The notes under the pieces are model-generated. The model was not told the DNA's origin. It saw only the letters and a list, made by a program, of their open reading frames with translations, and searched no databases. DNA of 64,000 nt from an uncultured Acidimicrobiaceae bacterium. Its GTDB lineage: Bacteria > Actinomycetota > Acidimicrobiia > Spongiisociales > UBA5794. Position numbers and translations under genes: made by a program. Numbering within the stretch: position 1 is the first letter of the stretch; each line of letters opens with the position of its first letter. This document shows, piece after piece, positions 54,541 through 63,145 of this stretch. The stretch lies in assembly GCA_947259365.1 (NCBI GenBank), contig CAMYMC010000036.1:13645-77644 (forward strand), given 5' to 3'.

Positions 54541-55697
54541 CACCCCATACCGACGCCTTGGGACCGCTGCAGCCGCTTCCCCTCGGTCTGGAGGGCGGGG
54601 GCCACCATGACCTCGGCCTTCTGGAACTCCTTGACGTTGGCGTAGCCGGTCGTGGCCATCGAGACCCGGAGTGCCCCGAACAGGTTGCGCCGTCCGTCGT
54701 TCTCGTGGGCCGGCCCGACGAGGATCTCCTCGAGCGTCCCCAGCCGCCCCGTGCTCACCCTGGCGCCGCGCGGCAAGGTCGGATGAAACGTTGCCATTCC
54801 CCAGTGGTGACCCTGGGCGGGAGCTTCCTCGGCGGCGGTGATCGGCGACCCGAGCATGACCGCGTCGGCGCCGCAGGCGATGGCCTTCGCAATGTCACCA
54901 CCGGTGCGCATGCCACCGTCGGCGATGATGTGCACGTAGCGCCCGGTCTCCTCGAGGTATGCCGTGCGGGCGCCGGCGGCATCTGCGATCGCAGTGGCCT
55001 GGGGCACACCGATCCCGAGCACCCCCCGCGACGTGCATGCCGCGCCCGGGCCGACACCGACGAGGACGCCCACGGCCCCGGTTCGCATGAGGTGGAGCGC
55101 ACCGGGGTACGACGCCACACCGCCGACGATGATGGGAACCTCGGACGCCCGGATGAACGCGAAGAGATCGAGCGGCTCGGTCCGCGTCGAGACGTGCTCG
55201 GCGGAGACGACGGTGCCCTGGACGACGAGGATGTCGAGCCCGGCCTCGACGGCCGCGGCGTGGTACCGCTCGACGCGCTGGGGCGTGAGCGACCCGGCCG
55301 CGATGACACCCCCGGCCTTGATCTCCTCGACGCGGCGCCCCACCAGCTCGGGCTTGATCGGCTCCTCGTACACCTTCTGGATCGTTCTCGTCGCCTCCGA
55401 GGGGGCGGCGGCGGCGATCTCGGCGTACACCGGGAGCGGATCCGCGTACCGGGTCCACAACCCCTCGAGGTTGAGCACGGCGAGGCCTCCGAGCCTCCCG
55501 ATCTCGATGGCGGTGCTCGGGCTCACCGCCGAATCCATCGCGGAGGCCATCATCGGGAGAGCGAAGGTGAACGCGTCGATCTCCCAGCTCAAATCGATGT
55601 CGTCGGGGTCCCTCGTCCGCCGTGATGGGACGATCGCAATGTCGTCGAACCCCCAAGCGCGGCGTCCTGATTTGGCGATGCCGATGTCGATCTCCAC
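54540..55697 (-). CDS. guaB3: GuaB3-family IMP dehydrogenase-related protein
   Basis: This TIM-barrel protein of 385 residues belongs to the actinobacterial/cyanobacterial IMPDH-related group (GuaB3). Signature stretches are [36 protein letters not shown] and the catalytic-loop Cys in [15 protein letters not shown], followed by [16 protein letters not shown]. It lacks the CBS (Bateman) pair of classical GuaB. It is placed before guaA and coupled to it by TGATG, supporting a role in guanine-nucleotide synthesis or recycling. Start GTG 55697 is chosen because the family begins (V/M)EI(D/G)IG; the ORF could extend 57 bases further. Confidence 0.9.
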   Translation of the reverse strand: MEIDIGIAKSGRRAWGFDDIAIVPSRRTRDPDDIDLSWEIDAFTFALPMMASAMDSAVSPSTAIEIGRLGGLAVLNLEGLWTRYADPLPVYAEIAAAAPSEATRTIQKVYEEPIKPELVGRRVEEIKAGGVIAAGSLTPQRVERYHAAAVEAGLDILVVQGTVVSAEHVSTRTEPLDLFAFIRASEVPIIVGGVASYPGALHLMRTGAVGVLVGVGPGAACTSRGVLGIGVPQATAIADAAGARTAYLEETGRYVHIIADGGMRTGGDIAKAIACGADAVMLGSPITAAEEAPAQGHHWGMATFHPTLPRGARVSTGRLGTLEEILVGPAHENDGRRNLFGALRVSMATTGYANVKEFQKAEVMVAPALQTEGKRLQRSQGVGMG

Positions 55698-55852
55698 GAG
55701 CGAACGCCCCTCCCCTGCGGTACCGCGCGCAGCGTACCAGAGCCCCACAGACACCCAGGACCCGACCCGGAGCCGCCGACCGCGCCGATCAAGGTCCGCC
55801 CGGCGGCGGCCGATACCGGTCTCGAGGGGGCGAAACCGATCGCGGGGCCGCT

Positions 55853-57283
55853 ATGGGTGTGTACAGCAGGCTGAGAGTCCCGGTGCTCGCCGGGACTCTC
55901 GTCGTGTGCCTCGTCGCCGCCACCGTCGGAATCCTCTTCACTCTCGGCAGGAGCTCGCACTCCAGTGCGGAGATGCGCGAGGAGGCCGAAGAGGCGCTGC
56001 TCGTCCTCGAGATGGAACGCGCCATCGAAGCCATCGCCGCCCACACCGCAGAGCTCGTCGCCCCCTTCGCCGATCATTCCGGCGAGGACGGCTCATCCGG
56101 CGGGAGCGACACCGGCTCCGAGGGCCCGCTCGACGCGACCATGGAAGGCACCGATCACCCCGACCTCGGCGATCACCCGGAGGTCATGACGGCACTCGGG
56201 GCCTTCCGCGCCGCCGCGGTCGAGCTCATCCCCTTGCTGCCGTCGGCCGGCCGGCCGATGATGGGGACGCTGCTCGACACCCTCCGCGACTACGAGCTCT
56301 CCATCGAGGAGCTCCACGCTGTTGAAGGCGAGGGCGGCAACACCATGGCCACCTACCACGCGACCACCCAAGTACACGAGACCCAGCTTCGGGCCGTCCT
56401 CACCGACCTCCAGTCCGCGGAGGCGGAGGAGATCAAGGAAGCCATCATCGGCTCGATCGCGGCCGAGCGCTGGCTGTGGTGGCTGGTGCCGGCCCTCTCG
56501 CTTCTCGGGATGCTCATCGCCGGGTACCTCATGTGGCTCCATGCGGAGCGGCACCGCCAGGACGTCAGGACCCTGCAGCGGATCGGCCGCGACAAGGACC
56601 GGTTCATCACCAGCGTCAGCCACGAGCTGCGGACTCCACTCACGTCCGTGCTCGGGTTCATCGAGCTGCTCGAGGGTGACGGTGACGCGATCGACGCCAG
56701 GCAACGCCGCGAGCTGCTCGGCCTCGCCGCCCGGGAGGCACAGGATCTCACCCACCTCATCGAGGATCTGCTCGTCATCGGGCGCAGCGACAGCGGGACG
56801 GTCTTCGTCGCCGACGTCGAGGTCGATCTCCGCGCCCAGGTGGAGCAGGTCCTCGAAGCCATCGAGGCGCCCCCGGCGGTCCACCTCGAGGTGGACGGCC
56901 GGGATGTCAAGGGCAGGGGTGACCCGGCTCGGGTTCGCCAGATCGTGCGCAATCTGCTCTCGAACGCGTTCCGCTATGGCGGGGATCACGTCCGGGTGGT
57001 CACTCGGGCAGGGGCGACGGCGTCGCTGAGCGTCATCGACGACGGACCCGGCATCCCGGAGGCCGAACGGGAGCGCGTCTTCGAGCCCTACGAGCGGGCA
57101 CACAGCTCCGCGACCCAGCCGGCGTCGGTGGGGCTCGGCCTCGCGGTGTCTCGAAGACTCGCCCGGGCGATGCGCGGCGACCTCGTCTACTCGTATCGCG
57201 GCTCGACCAGCGTGTTCGAGCTCACGCTGCCGCTCGCCGACCCGGCCCCCGTCACGAGAGCGTCGCGCCGCGCCGCCGTCTGA
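55853..57283 (+). CDS. Transmembrane sensor histidine kinase
   Basis: This kinase of 476 residues has two membrane helices (about 9-31 and 201-224, WLWWLVPALSLLGMLIAGYLMWL). They enclose an extracellular sensor of about 170 residues, largely helical with an acidic/Gly-rich insert (SGEDGSSGGSDTGSEG). The cytoplasmic part has HisKA with SVSHELRTPLTSVLGFIELLE and HATPase with NLLSNAFRYGG, DDGPGIP and VGLGLAVSRRLA. No response regulator is adjacent. Its catalytic core is closely related to the PAS kinase at 38279, as seen in shared stretches around GDPARVRQIVRNL versus ADPVRVRQIVRNL. ATG 55853 has no clear Shine-Dalgarno. Confidence 0.87.
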   Translation: MGVYSRLRVPVLAGTLVVCLVAATVGILFTLGRSSHSSAEMREEAEEALLVLEMERAIEAIAAHTAELVAPFADHSGEDGSSGGSDTGSEGPLDATMEGTDHPDLGDHPEVMTALGAFRAAAVELIPLLPSAGRPMMGTLLDTLRDYELSIEELHAVEGEGGNTMATYHATTQVHETQLRAVLTDLQSAEAEEIKEAIIGSIAAERWLWWLVPALSLLGMLIAGYLMWLHAERHRQDVRTLQRIGRDKDRFITSVSHELRTPLTSVLGFIELLEGDGDAIDARQRRELLGLAAREAQDLTHLIEDLLVIGRSDSGTVFVADVEVDLRAQVEQVLEAIEAPPAVHLEVDGRDVKGRGDPARVRQIVRNLLSNAFRYGGDHVRVVTRAGATASLSVIDDGPGIPEAERERVFEPYERAHSSATQPASVGLGLAVSRRLARAMRGDLVYSYRGSTSVFELTLPLADPAPVTRASRRAAV

Positions 57284-57325
57284 GACGTCCGGCACCGGGC
57301 TCGCGGCACCGTAACCTCGGCGCCC

Positions 57326-58534
57326 GTGGCCAACGTCCTCCTCGTCGTCTCGATCGTCGCTCTCTTCGGCGCGATCACGGCGATGCGCCCGCCGCATACC
57401 GAGCGCCATCCGCTGCGCCGGCCACCATGGCTCGTGGCGATGCTGACCACCGAGCTCATCCCGATCCGGGTGATCGTCTGGGGTGCGTTCGTTCTCGTGG
57501 CCGCCTCCGCCGGGGCGCTGGAGCGCAGGGCAGGACAGGTGGGGCTCTGGCTCACGCTCGTCACGTGGGCCCTGTACGCGGTGCTGCTGGCACGATCGCG
57601 GCGGGCCGCGCCCGCAGTGGCATCAGCCCTCGCCGAGATCGGCCTGGCGCCGCCGCAACGGCGCATCGACGCGATCGCGCTCGTCACCTCGAACCCATAC
57701 CGCATTCCCAGTGGCGTGGTGCGCATTCCCGACCTCGAGTACGCACCCGGGCTCGGCCTCGATCTCTACCGGCACCGGTCCCGCCCCGGAGTCCCGTCGC
57801 CGACCCTCGTCCAGATCCACGGTGGCGGATGGCGTGGCGGCACCCGGAGGCAGCAGGGACGACCGCTCATCCACCGCATGGCATCCGCCGGGTGGATCGT
57901 CGCCAGCGTCAGCTACCCCCTCGTCCCCGAGGCCACCTTCCCCGATCAGCTCGTGGCGCTGAAGAGGGTGCTCGCATGGCTGCGATCCGCCGGCCTGGAG
58001 CACGATGTCGATCCCGGCCGCATCTCCGTGACCGGGGGTTCCGCGGGCGCCCATCTCGCTGCGCTCACGGCGCTCACCGCACAACGGGCCGAATACCAAC
58101 CCGGGTTCGAGTCGGCGGACACTTCGGTGCAGGGCGCCGTCACGCTCTACGGCATCTACGACTTCCTCAACCGCAACGGCACGAGGGACCCCTGGCCGGT
58201 GATCCCACGCGGCGTCATGAAGGCGTCACCGCGATCGGCCGAGGAGCGGTACCGGGCGGCGTCGCCGATCGACCAGGTCCACGAGGACGCCCCGCCGTTC
58301 TTCGTCCTCCACGGCACGCACGACTCACTCGTCTCGATCGAGGAGTCGCGCCAGTTCGTCGACGCCTTGCGGGCGCGGTCCCGCGCCCCGGTCGCATTCG
58401 CCCCGATCCCGGCTGCGACCCATGCGTTCGACATCGTGCCGTCGTTGCGCACGCAACTGACGGTCACCGGGATCGCCCACTTCCTCGAGGCAATGGCGGG
58501 TGATCCCGGCGGGAGAGACCCCGGCCGGGCGTGA
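57326..58534 (+). CDS. Membrane-anchored alpha/beta-hydrolase (HSL/carboxylesterase-like)
   Basis: This 402-residue protein has an N-terminal membrane region of two to three helices (ANVLLVVSIVALFGAITAM, VIVWGAFVLVAASAGAL, VGLWLTLVTWALYAVLLA). It is followed by an esterase domain with the oxyanion motif IHGGGWRGG, nucleophile GGSAGAHLAAL, Asp in LHGTHDSLV and His in AATHAFD. This layout occurs in actinobacterial lipases/esterases of the hormone-sensitive-lipase type. The substrate is not deducible. GTG 57326 lies eight bases after TAACCT. It follows the kinase gene by 42 bases. Confidence 0.85.
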   Translation: MANVLLVVSIVALFGAITAMRPPHTERHPLRRPPWLVAMLTTELIPIRVIVWGAFVLVAASAGALERRAGQVGLWLTLVTWALYAVLLARSRRAAPAVASALAEIGLAPPQRRIDAIALVTSNPYRIPSGVVRIPDLEYAPGLGLDLYRHRSRPGVPSPTLVQIHGGGWRGGTRRQQGRPLIHRMASAGWIVASVSYPLVPEATFPDQLVALKRVLAWLRSAGLEHDVDPGRISVTGGSAGAHLAALTALTAQRAEYQPGFESADTSVQGAVTLYGIYDFLNRNGTRDPWPVIPRGVMKASPRSAEERYRAASPIDQVHEDAPPFFVLHGTHDSLVSIEESRQFVDALRARSRAPVAFAPIPAATHAFDIVPSLRTQLTVTGIAHFLEAMAGDPGGRDPGRA

Positions 58535-58550
58535 GATACCCGGTCCGCTC

Positions 58551-58573
58551 CCCACCACCGGCCAGAGGGTGGG
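58551..58573. terminator. Hairpin between convergent esterase and trpS genes
   Basis: CCCACC (58551-58556) and GGTGGG (58568-58573) enclose an 11-base loop in the 78-base convergent gap. There is no T-run. It is probably a modest bidirectional terminator. Confidence 0.4.
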
Positions 58574-58612
58574 ATCCGGCTCGGCGGCAGATGCTCCGAG
58601 CGTCGGCGCCGT

Positions 58613-59605
58613 TCAGACGCCGTCGAGGCCGACCGCAGCCCGCACCTCCGCCTGGTGGCGCTCGGCGCTGCTGCGGGCGTCGTCCGCGCCCTTCTCGAGG
58701 AGCACGGCGACCTCTTTGTCGTCGAGACCGCCGTAACGGGCCTTGATGGGAGCGGCGAGCTCGATGACGGCCTCAGCGACCGCCTCCTTGAACACGCCGT
58801 AGCCGGTCGCCGCATACTCGCCCACGAGCGCATCGACGGGGCGACCCGTCGCCGCCGACATGAGCTCGAGGAGGTTGGAGATCCCGGGCTTGGCATCCCA
58901 GTCGTGGGCGACCGTCGGCTCGGAGTCGGTGACGGCGCCCTTGATCTTCTTGCGGATGTCGTCCGCGGTGTCGAGCATCAAGATGGCGCTGCGCGGGTTC
59001 GGGTCCGATTTCGACATCTTCGCCCGCGGATCGGTGAGCGACATCACCCTCGCCGCCGTCTCCGGGATGAGCGCCTCCGGGAGCGGGAAGACCTCCCCAT
59101 ACCTGTTGTTGAAACGCTCGGCGACATCCCGGGTCATCTCGAGGTGCTGGCGCTGGTCATCTCCCACCGGCACGAGATCGGCGCGATGAAGCAGGATGTC
59201 GGCGGCCATGAGCACCGGGTAGGAATAGAGGCCGAGGTTGGCTCCTGCGCGCGCCGACTTCTCCTTGAACTGCGTCATCCTGTTGAGGACGCCGGTCGGC
59301 GTCATCGTCCCAAGAATCCAGGCGAGTTCGGCGTGCTGGGGCACCTGGCTCTGCATGTAGACGAGGGACTTGTCGGGGTCGATGCCGACGGCGAGGAGCA
59401 CCTTGACGGCCTCGATCCGGTTGCGGTGAAGCTCCGCCGGGTCGACCGGGACGGTGAGGGCATGGAGATCCACGACGCAATAGATCGCCTCGTACTCGTG
59501 CTGGAGCTTGACCCAGTTGCGGAACGCCCCCAGGTACGTTCCGATGTGCATGTTGCCCGTGGGCTGGACACCCGAGAAGACCTTGCGCTTGCCGTTCACC
59601 GTCAT
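58613..59605 (-). CDS. trpS: Tryptophanyl-tRNA synthetase
   Basis: This class I aminoacyl-tRNA synthetase has 330 residues. SGVQPTGNMHIGTYLGAF contains the HIGH-type motif (HIGT). YPVLMAADILLHRADLVPVGDDQRQHLE is the Trp-binding core (cited in part), and KMSKSDPN is the KMSKS loop. The length is standard. ATG 59605 is used, with AGG 11 bases upstream. It is transcribed alone. The 198 bases upstream (59606-59803) contain only its promoter region and that of the next gene. Confidence 0.96.
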   Translation of the reverse strand: MTVNGKRKVFSGVQPTGNMHIGTYLGAFRNWVKLQHEYEAIYCVVDLHALTVPVDPAELHRNRIEAVKVLLAVGIDPDKSLVYMQSQVPQHAELAWILGTMTPTGVLNRMTQFKEKSARAGANLGLYSYPVLMAADILLHRADLVPVGDDQRQHLEMTRDVAERFNNRYGEVFPLPEALIPETAARVMSLTDPRAKMSKSDPNPRSAILMLDTADDIRKKIKGAVTDSEPTVAHDWDAKPGISNLLELMSAATGRPVDALVGEYAATGYGVFKEAVAEAVIELAAPIKARYGGLDDKEVAVLLEKGADDARSSAERHQAEVRAAVGLDGV

Positions 59606-59790
59606 CTCCGTCTGCCTGCGAAACGAGAAACCGCCGGGGCCCCGGCCTCCGGCGGATCTTCAGCGCACGGGGAGGCCGTCAACCGCTCCGAGCCCGCCAG
59701 CGCCGATCGTCGTTCATCGCCGCCAGGTTACCCGGCCTCGGGCCGGGACGGGGGTCACCGACGGTCACGAAGGGGCCGCAGGCCTCGACC

Positions 59791-59796
59791 TACGAT
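59791..59796 (+). promoter_or_regulatory. -10 element (TACGAT), leaderless spacing, for the gene at 59804
   Basis: TACGAT ends seven bases before ATG 59804 and overlaps the in-frame ATG at 59795, arguing for the downstream start. Confidence 0.45.
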
Positions 59797-59803
59797 GGCC
59801 GTG

Positions 59804-60889
59804 ATGAAACCACCGTCACCGAGCGACGCGGGAGACGACGAGTTCGCCATCGGCGCAGAGTTCGCCGCTGCTGCGGAAGCCGAGCGGCGCCACCGCGCCG
59901 TCCACGGGAGCGTGTCGGGCCTTCTCGGGGGTGCGCGGTACGACTTCTGGCGAGGCGAGCACGACCTCGCCCGCTTCGTGCCGAGCCCCACCGACGCCGT
60001 CGTCTCCGGCCTCGTGACCGCGTTCCGCCGGGCCGGCCACGACGAGCAGGCCGCCATGCGCCGCGACCTCACGCTCGACGACTTCTACACGCTGCTCGCG
60101 TTCGCCCGTCGCGGCGCGGTGCTTGCGCTCCGGCTCGGGAACCCGGCACCCGTTTCCGATGGCGCGGTCGCCATCGCCATGATCGACCCCGAGCGTGTCG
60201 ACTGGCGGGACATCCCCTCGGCGCTGTGCCTGGTGTACCACGCCCTCGACCGGTCGACCATCGACACCGCAGACGTTCTGCGCGCCGCGGCGCGCCTCGC
60301 CGTCGACGACGTCGCCGACATTCTCGAGGGCTTCGCGGGTGCGGGCGCTCCCCACGGAGGTCTCGCCGCCTGGGGTTACATGGAGGTCTCCACTCCCGAA
60401 GGCATCGGCTTCTTCGAGCGCCACCTCGGCCCCTACGCCCCTTCGTGCGATCTGGCGGCGGTCGCCATGTCCGCTGCAGGCGTGTTCGACTCGGATACGT
60501 ACCGGGTGCATTCGATCGCCGCCGGCGCCGCCCTCGCCCCGGTCTGGTTTCCCCGGACGGCACCAGGACGCCTCGAGCGGTTGCTGGACCGGGCCGGCGG
60601 GGTGATCAGCCTCGGGGCGAAGCTCCACCCCGATGCCGACCCCACCGCCGCCCACCAGCAGCTCACCGCGTTCCTCGTCGAGACGGCGGGGCGCTCCGAC
60701 GCCATCCGGCTCACACGCTGGGCCGCACCGACCGACGAATCCGGCCACGCCGCGGTCGCAGTCGCGTCGGGCCCGCTGGCGTGCGTGACGATCGCCCGGT
60801 CGTTCGTCGCCGGCGTCGCGTCGTACGAGACGCCGGAGTCACTGCGGCGCTTCGCCGCGCCGCTCACCGCGGCGATCGCGACGACGTGA
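59804..60889 (+). CDS. Protein of unknown function
   Basis: This soluble, Ala-rich protein of 361 residues has no signal peptide, membrane helix or recognisable catalytic motif. Middle stretches such as RYDFWRGEHDLARFVPSP, LDDFYTLLAFARRGAVLALR and LVYHALDRSTIDTADVLRAAARL suggest a mainly helical fold. I do not recognise the family. ATG 59804 is chosen because TACGAT, a -10 hexamer, ends seven bases before it and covers the alternative ATG 59795. Its 3' end is followed by the attenuator region of cimA. Confidence 0.65.
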   Translation: MKPPSPSDAGDDEFAIGAEFAAAAEAERRHRAVHGSVSGLLGGARYDFWRGEHDLARFVPSPTDAVVSGLVTAFRRAGHDEQAAMRRDLTLDDFYTLLAFARRGAVLALRLGNPAPVSDGAVAIAMIDPERVDWRDIPSALCLVYHALDRSTIDTADVLRAAARLAVDDVADILEGFAGAGAPHGGLAAWGYMEVSTPEGIGFFERHLGPYAPSCDLAAVAMSAAGVFDSDTYRVHSIAAGAALAPVWFPRTAPGRLERLLDRAGGVISLGAKLHPDADPTAAHQQLTAFLVETAGRSDAIRLTRWAAPTDESGHAAVAVASGPLACVTIARSFVAGVASYETPESLRRFAAPLTAAIATT

Positions 60890-60930
60890 GTCCAGGACCG
60901 GAGGTGGCACCACCAGCGCCGGCATCGGCC

Positions 60931-60959
60931 TTGACGGCTCCGTCACCGGCGGTGATACT
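60931..60959 (+). promoter_or_regulatory. Promoter of the cimA leader
   Basis: -35 TTGACG (60931-60936) and -10 GATACT (60954-60959) have ideal 17-base spacing. The predicted transcript begins at about 60966, only four or so bases before the leader-peptide ATG. Confidence 0.7.
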
Positions 60960-60969
60960 CCCCTCCGAC

Positions 60970-61002
60970 ATGAGCCCCCAGACACGCATCATCATTCCGT
61001 AG
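60970..61002 (+). CDS. cimA leader peptide with three consecutive isoleucine codons
   Basis: A ten-codon reading frame encodes MSPQTRIIIP and then TAG. Codons 7-9 are ATC, ATC, ATT, three isoleucines in a row. It starts just after the predicted transcription start and is followed immediately by a hairpin, then an intrinsic terminator, then the isoleucine-pathway gene cimA. This is the layout of amino-acid attenuation: with Ile-tRNA scarce, the ribosome stalls at codons 60988-60996 and the terminator is avoided. The peptide itself probably has no other role. Confidence 0.75.
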   Translation: MSPQTRIIIP

Positions 61003-61032
61003 GCGCAGACGCCCCACGTTGGCGTGTGCGCC
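61002..61032 (+). promoter_or_regulatory. First attenuator hairpin (pause/anti-antiterminator)
   Basis: Arms 61002-61013 and 61021-61032 pair over 12 positions with a single mismatch and a seven-base loop. The left arm begins at the leader-peptide stop codon, so a stalled ribosome would prevent its formation. The right arm contains GTGCG (61026-61030), which could instead pair with CGCAC (61046-61050) in the terminator. Confidence 0.65.
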
Positions 61033-61038
61033 GCAACG

Positions 61039-61064
61039 AACCCTCCGCACCCGGAGGGTTTTCT
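61039..61064 (+). terminator. Intrinsic terminator/attenuator upstream of cimA
   Basis: A perfect 9-bp stem (61039-61047 / 61052-61060, four-base loop) is followed by TTTTCT. It is the clearest Rho-independent terminator in the window, and it lies upstream of, not behind, a gene, 36 bases before the cimA ATG. Confidence 0.8.
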
Positions 61065-61099
61065 GTTGGGGCCACCCTCGAGCACCGGAACGGACCGTC

Positions 61100-62686
61100 A
61101 TGACGAACACACCCACGGTCGAGATCTACGACACGACACTGCGCGACGGAACTCAGCAGGAAGGCATCTCGCTCACGGCACGGGACAAGCTGGCAGTGGC
61201 TCGTCTCCTCGACGACCTCGGCGTTGCCTACATCGAGGGTGGCTGGCCGGGGGCCAACCCCAAAGACGACGAGTTCTTCGCACGCGCCCGCGACGAGCTG
61301 GACCTGAAGACGGCGACGCTCACCGCGTTCGGTGCCACCCGACGATCCGGCTCCACGGCGGACGACGACCCGCAGATCGCCGCGCTCCTCGCGGCGGACA
61401 CCCACGTCGTCTGTCTCGTCGGCAAGTCATGGGACTACCACGTCGAGCATGCGCTGCGCACCACCCCCGACGAGGCCGTGGCGATGGTGGAGGACTCCAT
61501 CGACTACCTGCGGCGGATGGGGAGAAGGGTGTTCTTCGATGCAGAGCACTTCTTCGACGGGTACCGCTCCAACCCCGGTTTCGCGCTCGCCGTCCTGCGG
61601 GCAGCCCGTGACGCCGGGGCCGAGCGAATCGTCCTGTGCGACACCAACGGCGGGTTTCTCTCCCACGAGGTCCGCCGCATCGTCGGGATGGTCGGCGAGG
61701 AGCTGGGAGACGCCACGCTCGGCTGCCACTTCCACAACGACGCCGGGATGGCAGTCGCGAACTCCATCACCGCCGTCCTGGAGGGTGTCCATCAGATCCA
61801 GGGGTGTATCAACGGTTACGGGGAGCGCACCGGCAACGCCGACCTCTGCTCGCTCATCCCCAACCTGGCACTCAAGATGGGGTACGAAACGGTCCCCGCG
61901 GACCGCTTGGAGCGGCTGACCACCGTGTCCCACCACGTCGCCGAGATCGTCAACCTCACTCTCGACCCGCATCTCCCCTACGTGGGCACATCCGCGTTCA
62001 CCCACAAGGCAGGGCTCCACACGTCGGCGCTCGCCCGTAAGCCGGACGCCTACGAGCACCTCAGCCCGGCCGCCATCGGGAACGAGACCCGGGTCGTCGT
62101 CTCGGAACTGGCCGGGAGATCGACGGTACTCGCCAAGGCCGAGGCCCAGGGCCTCGAGCTGACCGCGGCCGAGGCGCAATCGGTTGTCGATCGCATCAAG
62201 GAGCTCGAGCACAAGGGCTATCAGTTCGAGGCCGCCGACGGCTCGTTCGAGCTGCTGCTGCGGGAAGCGAGGGGATGGACCCAGGACTTCTTCGTGCTCG
62301 AGTCGTACCGGGTCTACGTGGAATCCCGCGCCGGCGGCGTCGTGGCCGAGGCGACGGTCAAGGTCCACGTCGGTGACGAGAGGATCGTGGCGACCCGCGA
62401 AGGCGACGGGCCGGTGAGCGCGCTCGACCGGGCGCTGCGGGCGGCACTGGCGGACGCGTATCCCCGGCTCGACCTGATCCGGCTCACCGACTATCGGGTC
62501 CGCGACCTCGACTCGTCGGACGGCACGAGCGCCAGGGTGCGCGTGCTCTGCGAACACTCGGACGCCGACACGACCTGGGGCACGATCGGCGTGCACGAGA
62601 ACATCATCGACGCATCGTGGAAGGCCGTCGTCGACGGCATCGTCCTCGGGCTCCTCCAGCACTCCGACTCGGAGCCCGCTCTCTAG
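61100..62686 (+). CDS. cimA: Citramalate synthase
   Basis: This 528-residue enzyme of the alpha-isopropylmalate synthase superfamily probably condenses pyruvate with acetyl-CoA to (R)-citramalate, the entry to threonine-independent isoleucine synthesis. The catalytic/metal sites are DTTLRDGTQQEGI (residues 11-23), YIEGGWPGANPKD, RIVLCDTNGGFLSHE and the metal-binding His pair in LGCHFHNDAGMAVANS, then GCINGYGERTGNADLCS. A C-terminal LeuA-type regulatory domain occurs from about residue 385. The Ile-rich leader peptide upstream supports an isoleucine rather than leucine role. ATG 61100 is used. The last four bases overlap the convergent rhodanese gene. Confidence 0.92.
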   Translation: MTNTPTVEIYDTTLRDGTQQEGISLTARDKLAVARLLDDLGVAYIEGGWPGANPKDDEFFARARDELDLKTATLTAFGATRRSGSTADDDPQIAALLAADTHVVCLVGKSWDYHVEHALRTTPDEAVAMVEDSIDYLRRMGRRVFFDAEHFFDGYRSNPGFALAVLRAARDAGAERIVLCDTNGGFLSHEVRRIVGMVGEELGDATLGCHFHNDAGMAVANSITAVLEGVHQIQGCINGYGERTGNADLCSLIPNLALKMGYETVPADRLERLTTVSHHVAEIVNLTLDPHLPYVGTSAFTHKAGLHTSALARKPDAYEHLSPAAIGNETRVVVSELAGRSTVLAKAEAQGLELTAAEAQSVVDRIKELEHKGYQFEAADGSFELLLREARGWTQDFFVLESYRVYVESRAGGVVAEATVKVHVGDERIVATREGDGPVSALDRALRAALADAYPRLDLIRLTDYRVRDLDSSDGTSARVRVLCEHSDADTTWGTIGVHENIIDASWKAVVDGIVLGLLQHSDSEPAL

Positions 62687-63090
62687 GACGGCTTCGCCGC
62701 CGCCGGTTCGGTCGGCAAACCTGCGGCGACCCACGCCCGGTACCCGCCGACGACGTCGCCGGCGGCGGCGAAGCCGAGCTCGCGGAGGCTGGCCGCAGCG
62801 AGGCTCGAGGAGTAGCCGTCGTTGCACACGACGATGAGGCGCAACGAGCGATCTGCAATGCGCTCGTCGGCGTACTCGGCCGCCGGGTCCGCCCTCCACT
62901 CGAGGAGGTTCCGCGGCACCCACAACGCTCCCGGAATCGCCCCCTCCCGGCTGCGGTCGGCTGAGTCTCGCGTGTCGACGATGACCGCACCGGCTCGCTG
63001 CGCGGCCAACGCGGCCGAAGGGCTGTGACGCTCGATCCGATCGCGCGCATCGGCCACGATGTCGTCGATCGACCGGGCTTCGTCGCTCAC
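62683..63090 (-). CDS. Rhodanese-like domain protein
   Basis: This single-domain rhodanese has 135 residues. It contains VIVDTRDSADRSREGAIPGALWVPRNLLEW and the active-site loop with Cys in VVCNDGYSSSLAAASLRELGF, ending GYRAWVAAGLPTEP (cited in part). Such proteins carry persulfide sulfur for thio-cofactor synthesis or detoxification; the acceptor is unknown. GTG 63090 starts the frame. It overlaps the cimA end by four bases tail to tail. Confidence 0.9.
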   Translation of the reverse strand: MSDEARSIDDIVADARDRIERHSPSAALAAQRAGAVIVDTRDSADRSREGAIPGALWVPRNLLEWRADPAAEYADERIADRSLRLIVVCNDGYSSSLAAASLRELGFAAAGDVVGGYRAWVAAGLPTEPAAAKPS

Positions 63091-63133
63091 GGCACCCAGT
63101 CAACCAGCTCCGGCCGCCGCCGCCGTCGTGTGC

Positions 63134-63139
63134 CATGCT
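63134..63139 (+). promoter_or_regulatory. -10 candidate (CATGCT), leaderless spacing, for the last gene
   Basis: CATGCT followed by six bases and GTG 63146; no Shine-Dalgarno. Weak hexamer, but the same geometry as at several other genes in the window. Confidence 0.35.
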
Positions 63140-63145
63140 GGCTTC

